Origin: a virus
Length of the DNA: 22,707 nucleotides
Reading direction: 5' to 3' (one strand)
Virus record (IMG/VR): IMGVR_UViG_3300033388_003690
Location: 1 to 22,707 of that record
A model generated the notes under the pieces. That model worked only from the letters and a program-made list of their open reading frames with translations, had not been told where the DNA came from and ran no database searches. This document shows positions 17,572 through 22,707 of the stretch, one piece after another. Position 1 is the first letter of the stretch. Each line of letters begins with the position of its first letter. The position numbers were made by a program, and so were the translations under genes.

Positions 17572-18393
17572 TTATAGTTTTTTATCTATAGATCGATAAA
17601 TTTCTACACCTTCATCTGTTTTTAAGAAAGCAGCAAAGGCTGAGAACGGGTTTTCATCAAAAGGTACGTTCATTAACTTTCTACCGTTTGATCCCCAAGT
17701 AAATGTTCTTTGATCTCCAGAAAGCTTAATTATACCAGCTTCTGAAGCTCTAATAGCAAAGTTTCTAAGTTGAACATTTTCGTCACTAGCTAATTCAATA
17801 AATAATCTTGGATTACGTCTAGCAAATAAAAGTAAATCTCTTTTTAGTTCTTTAGAATCTAAGTCATTTACTCCTGAGCCTAGTTCAACTCTAAGAATTG
17901 CTTCAGCTACATCTAACTCCATAGATCTAGCAGCATTCATAGCATCTATTTGCATATCTAAAACACTTAGCTCATCTTTAGCTATTTCTACTGAATTAAA
18001 CTCTTCATATATTTTACCTTTTAAAGGGTGGTATAATGATAAAAGTTTTTGTAAATTTTGCTTTGATTCAGGAACTACTAGTTTACCGTCTTTAAATACA
18101 ATATGTCCTAAAGTACACTCTCCTTTTTGTTCATCAACCAAAGGCGAGTCTTGATTTGTTGCGTATCGTATTTCTCTTTGTTTACCACTTGCTTTATCAA
18201 AATATAATAAAGAGTGCTTTTTAGTATGTTTACCAGGTATTGTATGTGTTAAAGGTGTTTTGTTTCCTTTTAAAAAATAAATTCTTTGTTTTATTTCCCA
18301 CTCTGGTTTTGTTTCTTTTTTTGGAGCAGTTTTAACTGCTACTTCTTGAGGTGCAACCTCAACAATTTCTTCTGCTTTAGCTTTTTTAGCCAT
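17572..18393 (-). CDS. Conserved-looking 273-residue head-module protein, function unknown
   Basis: The function is not recognised. Residues 1-30 are Lys/Ala/Glu/Val-rich and probably disordered. Residues 31-120 are mixed beta with EIKQRIYFLKG, PGKHTKKHSLLYFD and REIRYATNQDSPLVDE. About 125-235 is helical with LLSLYHPLKGKIYEEFNSVE, AARSMELDVAEAILRVELGS, ELKRDLLLFARRNPRLFIEL. The end has NVPFDENPFSAFAAFLKTDE. I recall similar proteins next to the capsid gene in marine phages, where they are unnamed. It sits alone between two hairpins, which suggests its own dosage control. Head decoration, head completion or a capsid-associated cargo protein are all possible. There is no enzyme motif or membrane segment. 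Its leader nearly matches that of the scaffold-like gene. Confidence 0.7.
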   Translation of the reverse strand: MAKKAKAEEIVEVAPQEVAVKTAPKKETKPEWEIKQRIYFLKGNKTPLTHTIPGKHTKKHSLLYFDKASGKQREIRYATNQDSPLVDEQKGECTLGHIVFKDGKLVVPESKQNLQKLLSLYHPLKGKIYEEFNSVEIAKDELSVLDMQIDAMNAARSMELDVAEAILRVELGSGVNDLDSKELKRDLLLFARRNPRLFIELASDENVQLRNFAIRASEAGIIKLSGDQRTFTWGSNGRKLMNVPFDENPFSAFAAFLKTDEGVEIYRSIDKKL

Positions 18394-18413
18394 AATATAA
18401 TAAAATTAAATAA
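18391..18413 (-). promoter_or_regulatory. AT-only leader shared with the scaffold-like gene
   Basis: From the ATG outward, 23 bases match those at 21168-21190 with one mismatch (transcript order ends TATTATATTATG, preceded by TTATTTAATT). No other gene here has this full leader. It could be a translation-enhancing A/U leader or overlap a phage late promoter. AT-rich DNA raises the chance of coincidence. Confidence 0.4.
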
Positions 18414-18417
18414 GTTA

Positions 18418-18450
18418 AAGGTATATGGGCGCCGAAGCGCCCTTTACCTT
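18418..18450 (-). terminator. Two-tier UUCG hairpin after the capsid gene
   Basis: On the transcript, inner stem GGGCGC/GCGCCC (18427-18432 with 18437-18442) closes a UUCG tetraloop. An outer stem AAGGUA/UACCUU (18418-18423 with 18445-18450) is separated from it by a small internal loop. It starts 8 bases after the capsid stop. The U-rich tract behind it (UAACUUAUUU) is weak, so partial termination or RNA processing that stabilises capsid mRNA are both possible. Confidence 0.65.
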
Positions 18451-18458
18451 ATGAATAA

Positions 18459-19940
18459 TTATACTCCTTTGAATAATACAAAGTTGTTAGCAGCTTGTGT
18501 TACTAAACATCTTTCTGATAGGAAGTTAACTTCCATAGCATCTAGAGTTGAAGTAAACGCACCACCAGCAGAACCAGTCAACCAAGACTTCATACGTCTG
18601 TCGTCAGCTTGAGAAGCTCTATAGCGAACATGTAAGAAAGGTCTACGGATGTTAGTTCCTAAGATTTGATCGTAAACTGTAGAAGTTCCAGCTGGTACTA
18701 ATACACCTTCGATTGAATTTACTCCGTCGATAGCACCTCTTGTAGAAGCATCGTTTAAGTATTTCCAATCAGTTTTGTAGAAGTCATAAGAACCTCTTCT
18801 GAATCCAGAGAATCCAAGATTAAGAGCCATTTCTTCTGAGTTTTCGAATAAACCGAAAGCAGTACCACCAGCGAATCCACCAGAAATACCAGCTAACATG
18901 TCATCAAAATCAAGAGAAGTTTGTCTCTGTAAGAAAAGCATGTTTTCTTCAATAGCACCTTGAGTATCTAAGTTTTTAAGAATAGCGTCAAATTCATCTA
19001 GTCCATTAGCAGCAGTAAATCCAGACTGTACATTACCTCTTGTAGTAATAGCAGCGAAAAGACCTTCTGAACCTGGATTAACACCAGCAGTAGCAGCAAC
19101 TTGGTTGTACTCAGCTTCTACCATAGACATTTCTAAATAATCTTCAAATCTTAATCTTGTTTCAGACTCAGCTTTTAAATACCATAGGTATCCAGAAGTT
19201 CCATCTTCAGTAGCAACTTCAACCCAACCGATTTGCGCCATATCAGAACCATTAACTACGTATTGGTTTCTTAGGATAATTGGTGAGTTAGAATACTGAG
19301 TAAAACTTGGATCTACAGAAACTCTTGCTTGGTTTTGTCCACCAGCAGCAAAAGCACCGTCCATGCTTTGTCCTTTTTGGTAGTCAGAACCATAAACAAA
19401 GATTTTTAATCCTGTAGCACTTAAACCAATAGCAGGAGCTGCACCAAATAAATCAAGATCAGAAAATCCTTGAACATTGATTACTTGAGCACCTAAAGCA
19501 GAACCAGCATAAGCACCAGAGTCAGTTACAATACCTTTAGCTTCTAGCCCTGTAGCAGGATCAAGAATAACAATAGTATCATTAATAGAGATCACATTGT
19601 TTACGCCGCCAGGTAAAGTTAAGTCAGCAGTTGTTCCTGCAGCATTAGCTCCAGCTACGCCGTCGTATGCAATATGTAATCTGTTTTGCTCAGACCAAAT
19701 TACTTGATCAGATGTCATTGGCATTTCAGCGCCAACCATTCGCAAGAATCCAGATAACGTTCTGTTTCCATAACGCTCTACTTCTTGTTCATAAACCTCT
19801 GGTAGGTACTGTTGAGCGAATGAATCGCCGCCATTACCAGGTCCAGCAGGACCACCAGCGTTAAATTGTAGGTAGTTACTATTCAATAACTCTTGTGTTT
19901 GAGATGGAATAATACTACCAAATTGAGGAATTAAACTCAT
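18459..19940 (-). CDS. Major capsid protein
   Basis: This 493-residue protein forms the icosahedral shell, probably with the HK97 fold used by tailed phages. The N-terminal arm is Gly/Asn/Gln-rich (QFNAGGPAGPGNGGDSF). It is followed by YLPEVYEQEVERYGNRTLSG and FLRMVGAEMPMTSDQVIWSE (about 46-86), a block I recall from capsid proteins of crAss-like and marine podoviruses. The middle is beta-rich and Gly/Ala-rich. The C-terminal third has FDDMLAGISGGFAGGTAFGL and a RPFLHVRYRASQ strand. The gene uses C-ending codons (AAC, TTC, TAC) more than its neighbours, fitting very high expression, and is followed by a hairpin. It lies 15 bases after the scaffold-like gene, the usual order. I saw no separate protease gene and no cleavage site. 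Confidence 0.88.
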   Translation of the reverse strand: MSLIPQFGSIIPSQTQELLNSNYLQFNAGGPAGPGNGGDSFAQQYLPEVYEQEVERYGNRTLSGFLRMVGAEMPMTSDQVIWSEQNRLHIAYDGVAGANAAGTTADLTLPGGVNNVISINDTIVILDPATGLEAKGIVTDSGAYAGSALGAQVINVQGFSDLDLFGAAPAIGLSATGLKIFVYGSDYQKGQSMDGAFAAGGQNQARVSVDPSFTQYSNSPIILRNQYVVNGSDMAQIGWVEVATEDGTSGYLWYLKAESETRLRFEDYLEMSMVEAEYNQVAATAGVNPGSEGLFAAITTRGNVQSGFTAANGLDEFDAILKNLDTQGAIEENMLFLQRQTSLDFDDMLAGISGGFAGGTAFGLFENSEEMALNLGFSGFRRGSYDFYKTDWKYLNDASTRGAIDGVNSIEGVLVPAGTSTVYDQILGTNIRRPFLHVRYRASQADDRRMKSWLTGSAGGAFTSTLDAMEVNFLSERCLVTQAANNFVLFKGV

Positions 19941-19955
19941 GATTAATAGTTTTAA

Positions 19956-21170
19956 TTAGTTAAATTTTCTTGTTTTTATTTTAAGTTTTGTAGAATCAGC
20001 ACCACTTATAGATCTAACCTTAAGACCATTTAGATACACTTCGCCCTGTGTAGAGCGTGCTTTAGAGTCGCTTAAATTTTTAGATTTATTAACAACGTCT
20101 TTAACCGCATCTGCCTTGCCCTGTTCATAAAAATGAGTGGCAATTCTGTCTACATTTTCAGCAGCATAAATAGCTTTATGATAACCATGAGTATCGCTAA
20201 CATTACCTTCTTTGTCAAGGAACTTCCCCACTAAGTTATTGATGTTGGATTGTTTTTCGGCTATTGCTTCAGTATTTTGAATATTATACTTAAATCTTTT
20301 ATCACCAACTTTTATATCGAAACCTTCGAAATTATTAGCAAATAAATCTTTAGTATTTTTTCTAAAATTATTATACTGTTGCGTTGCAATTTCTTGCTGC
20401 TTATTATATCGGTTGAAAAAGTCTATTGCTTTTTGTTGTTCTTGATTTACGCCCGGTCTCAACTTGATCTCGTCGTAGTATTTATTTTTCAAGTCCTCCA
20501 AATAGTTTTTGGCTTTTGCAACTTCTTCTTTGTACGCAATTTTTTTCTTGCGTATATCTTTTGGCTCGTCAAGATCTTCATCAAATGAAAAATCTTCTAG
20601 CAAAAGATCAATATCTTCACCTTCTAAATAAGGTTTATTTTTTTTGTAATATTCTTTTAATAATGTTTTATCATCAATGTTAGAATAATCTGCATTTAAA
20701 CGAGTATAATCTTCTATTGTCCCGCCCGTCTCTTTCATGAAGTTTACAAGTTTTTCTACATTTTCAGGTAGATCTACAACTGGTTGATCAATTGTTTTTA
20801 CTTGTTCTTCAACTTCTTGTTTTACTTCTTCTTTAACCTCGTCTTCGACTACTTCTTTGATCGGAGAAAACCCTTCAGTAGTCTCGTTGGACTCTTGTAC
20901 AGGTTCTCCCACCTCTGTGCTATCTCCGGATGGTTCTTCCACAGATACCTCCTTTGTTTCTCCGATTTGAACGGCATCTTCTTCTTGTTTTGGAATTATT
21001 ACTTTTTTAACATCTGGTTCTAGTTCTACTAAAGGTTCTTTTGGATTAATATTAACTTTAGTAACTGAATCCTCTTGTTTTTTGTTTAATTGCTTTGGTT
21101 TAGTTTTTTTACCTTTTAAACTAAACTCACCTTCCTGTTTAACAGGTTCATTTGTTTTTGTTTCTGACAT
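19956..21170 (-). CDS. Scaffold-like capsid assembly protein
   Basis: This is a 404-residue protein directly upstream of the capsid gene. Residues 1-140 are highly charged, low-complexity Glu/Val/Lys repeats (EDEVKEEVKQEVEEQVK), likely disordered. Residues 138-235 hold the recognisable block: LVNFMKETGGTIEDYTRLNA, LLKEYYKKNKPYLEG and KKKIAYKEEVAKAKNYLEDL, a helical segment typical of phage scaffolds in marine podoviruses. Helices continue to about 370, then a short basic tail (KLKIKTRKFN) that could bind capsid subunits, as basic scaffold C-termini do in P22-like and T7-like phages. It is absent from mature virions if it behaves like other scaffolds. The assignment rests on position, composition and partial recognition. 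Confidence 0.72.
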   Translation of the reverse strand: MSETKTNEPVKQEGEFSLKGKKTKPKQLNKKQEDSVTKVNINPKEPLVELEPDVKKVIIPKQEEDAVQIGETKEVSVEEPSGDSTEVGEPVQESNETTEGFSPIKEVVEDEVKEEVKQEVEEQVKTIDQPVVDLPENVEKLVNFMKETGGTIEDYTRLNADYSNIDDKTLLKEYYKKNKPYLEGEDIDLLLEDFSFDEDLDEPKDIRKKKIAYKEEVAKAKNYLEDLKNKYYDEIKLRPGVNQEQQKAIDFFNRYNKQQEIATQQYNNFRKNTKDLFANNFEGFDIKVGDKRFKYNIQNTEAIAEKQSNINNLVGKFLDKEGNVSDTHGYHKAIYAAENVDRIATHFYEQGKADAVKDVVNKSKNLSDSKARSTQGEVYLNGLKVRSISGADSTKLKIKTRKFN

Positions 21171-21190
21171 AATATAATATAATTAAATAA
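21168..21190 (-). promoter_or_regulatory. AT-only leader shared with the 273-residue head gene
   Basis: It matches the leader at 18391-18413 in 22 of 23 bases including the start codon. It lies in the 33-base portal/scaffold gap, which contains only A/T-rich sequence. Possible roles are ribosome recruitment without Shine-Dalgarno pairing, or part of a late promoter. Confidence 0.4.
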
Positions 21191-21203
21191 TTAATAATAC
21201 AGT

Positions 21204-22707
21204 TTAAGTAACTGTTGGTAAAGGTTGTAGACTTTCTTGTGTTTCAAAGTTAATAGGTCCTAAATCATTATTTCTTTGATTTATCATTTCACTCTGTTGA
21301 GTTGCTTGAAGTTTAGTTCTATTATCTTTTCTATCTTCTATTCTATTCTCTTTATCTTGCATAGCTTGAACATCCATTTGCTTCAACTGCATATCATAAT
21401 TAAATTGAGTTTGAAGTTTTTGTTGTTCTATCTGAGCTGCTATTTGCATTCTTTCAATTTCAAATTGACTTTTAGCTTTTTCATATTGTACATTAGCACC
21501 TGATATTGCTTCTTGTTTTTGTACTTCAGCTAATGCTGTTTGCTCTGCGGCTTGAGCCTGTGCTTGAGCTTGAGCTTGTATATTAGCTTGCTGATTAGCT
21601 TGATCACGCTCTGCTTTTTTCTTACGTTTAACTTTAAGCATTTGATTAGCTAATTTAAGATTTTTTATTTGTCTTAAATCTATAGCGTCTTCTAAATCAA
21701 TACCACCAGTTTTTAAAGCAACTTGTATATTTTCTTCTAATTTAGCTTCTTCTTCCTCGTCAGGCTCTAATTCTAAATAAATACCAAAATCATGAAGATT
21801 TAAGTTATTTATTTCTTGAAGAGTTCTAACGTTAAAAGTAGAAATTGAATTTTCTAGTGAAGCTTTTGTTAATGGAAACTGTAAAGCATCAGCTATTTTT
21901 AAAGATATATTTTCAGCTAATTTTAAAGTTAAATATAAACTAGACTGCTTAATGTGTCTTGTAGCAACATTAGAAGCATTAGCTGCTAATTTTTGCAACC
22001 CAACTAAAGTTGTTTTATCAGGTGTACTACCATCTCTAGCTTCGTTTAAACCTGTCACATCACGTATCATTTGTAAGTAATACTGATAAGTTTGAATTAA
22101 ACTTGCAATTTTAGCATTACCGCCACTACTTTGTAACTCTTGAATAGGTACTTTACCGTGATTAAAATCACCTTCTTGAGTCATAGATCTACCTACAATA
22201 CTACCAGTTTGAAAATACATATTTAATGCTTCAGCTGGATTGTAATTTGTACCGTTACCTAAATCAACTTCTGCTAAGCCGTCCATGTCTAGATAAACCC
22301 CGTCTGGTACCATACGTGATAAAACCTGCTGTAGTTTTAAATGCGTTAACTGAATCATATCAGCAAAACCAATACACTTACTTACAAGCGACTCTATTCT
22401 ACCTTTGTATATTCTAGGTGCGCATATAGCGTAATTCATTTCTACTTTTGTAGTGTCAGCATAAGGTCTAGACATGTTTTCTGCTAATTCCCATTTTAAC
22501 ATTGTGTCTGTACCTAAAACTTTAGCTCCACTATATAAAACCTCTATAGATCTTGAAACTCTTTCAAAGTTATCGTTTTCTGGTGGATCAAATGTATCTG
22601 GTTTTTCAATAGCTTTTAATAAACCTTGATCAGTCTGTTTTATTTTAAATACTTGATCATGATATGTTTTATAATCAAAATATAAAACTTGTACTGTATT
22701 TTCATCA
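21204..22707 (-). CDS. Portal protein (partial, N-terminus beyond window)
   Basis: The frame is open through the right edge, giving about 500 C-terminal residues. The ATG at 22502 is internal, because the in-frame sequence before it (FERVSRSIEVLYSGAKVLGT) continues the same conserved protein. The wing/stem region includes KWELAENMSRPYAD, LTHLKLQQVLSRMVPDG and RDVTGLNEARDGSTPDKTT, a portal signature I associate with crAss-like and marine podoviruses. The last ~130 residues are a Gln/Ala-rich coiled coil with a QAQAQAQAQAA run (about 21550-21580), as in the helical barrel ends of podovirus portals. Portals form the dodecameric DNA channel at one vertex. The gene is followed within 33 bases by the scaffold-like gene. 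The 5' part lies outside, so full length is unknown. Confidence 0.86.
   Translation of the reverse strand, partial: DENTVQVLYFDYKTYHDQVFKIKQTDQGLLKAIEKPDTFDPPENDNFERVSRSIEVLYSGAKVLGTDTMLKWELAENMSRPYADTTKVEMNYAICAPRIYKGRIESLVSKCIGFADMIQLTHLKLQQVLSRMVPDGVYLDMDGLAEVDLGNGTNYNPAEALNMYFQTGSIVGRSMTQEGDFNHGKVPIQELQSSGGNAKIASLIQTYQYYLQMIRDVTGLNEARDGSTPDKTTLVGLQKLAANASNVATRHIKQSSLYLTLKLAENISLKIADALQFPLTKASLENSISTFNVRTLQEINNLNLHDFGIYLELEPDEEEEAKLEENIQVALKTGGIDLEDAIDLRQIKNLKLANQMLKVKRKKKAERDQANQQANIQAQAQAQAQAAEQTALAEVQKQEAISGANVQYEKAKSQFEIERMQIAAQIEQQKLQTQFNYDMQLKQMDVQAMQDKENRIEDRKDNRTKLQATQQSEMINQRNNDLGPINFETQESLQPLPTVT

Noticed and set aside
18286-18612. Plus-strand open frame across the capsid/273-residue intergenic gap
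   Set aside because: It runs antisense through both gene ends and a terminator-like hairpin and begins with a Phe/Cys/Ser-rich stretch mirroring a Lys/Glu-rich terminus. There is no sign of a real protein.
20379-21023. Plus-strand Phe/Leu-rich open frames that look like membrane proteins
   Set aside because: They are reverse complements of the acidic, Lys/Glu/Val-rich scaffold-like gene, which naturally read as hydrophobic.
21245-21252. Bacteroidota -7-like element (TAACTTTG on the minus strand) upstream of the scaffold-like gene
   Set aside because: No matching TTTG -33 box at the expected distance, it lies inside portal coding sequence, and an 8-base pattern with two free positions is common by chance in AT-rich DNA.
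21550-21590. Short repeat in DNA encoding QAQAQAQAQA
   Set aside because: It is a low-complexity helix of the portal C-terminus, not a DNA repeat array, and there is no spacer structure of a CRISPR.
22500-22502. ATG at 22502 as the start of the portal gene
   Set aside because: The frame continues upstream to the window edge with sequence of the same character (EVLYSGAKVLGTDT leading into KWELAENM), so this is an internal methionine.

Overview
The window reads as the late (virion structure and assembly) region of a podovirus-type tailed phage. All genes I can support lie on the minus strand and are almost contiguous, so the window is transcribed right to left. I see no lysis, replication, integration or host gene, no tRNA and no CRISPR. 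The DNA is AT-rich. None of the start codons has a Shine-Dalgarno sequence. They are preceded by A/T runs, often TTAAATG, as in Bacteroidota (e.g. marine Flavobacteriia). Several proteins resemble structural proteins I associate with crAss-like phages and with uncultured marine podoviruses. Those names come from recognition of sequence style and gene order, not from a search.

Head module (right end, 22707 to 17572): a portal protein truncated by the window edge, an acidic coiled-coil scaffold-like protein, the major capsid protein, and a 273-residue conserved-looking protein of unknown role. The capsid gene and the 273-residue gene are each followed by a two-tier GC-rich hairpin with a UUCG loop on the transcript. 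These are the only two intergenic gaps of about 65 bases; everything else is packed to within about 35 bases. No gene-free stretch exceeds 300 bases.

Tail module (17507 to 8598): two ring/connector-like proteins (271 and 412 residues), a 1617-residue tail protein with a nozzle-like N-terminal block and several beta domains, and a 654-residue tail-tip (muzzle-like) protein. A degenerate beta domain of about 60-75 residues recurs about seven times across the last two genes. In the 654-residue protein two copies interrupt what looks like an otherwise continuous core.

Ejection/cargo module (8587 to 1): a small cupin-like protein translationally coupled to a T7 gp14-like Ala/Gln-rich protein, an unrecognised 367-residue protein, then a giant open frame of at least 2117 residues that leaves the window on the left. 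The giant protein carries a zinc-metallopeptidase HExxH site, a stretch resembling sigma-70 regions 1.2-2, and a HAD-type DxDxT motif right at the window edge. It is therefore a multi-enzyme (polyvalent) virion protein candidate, probably delivered into the host with the DNA. This giant protein and the dispersed beta domain are the most interesting content here.
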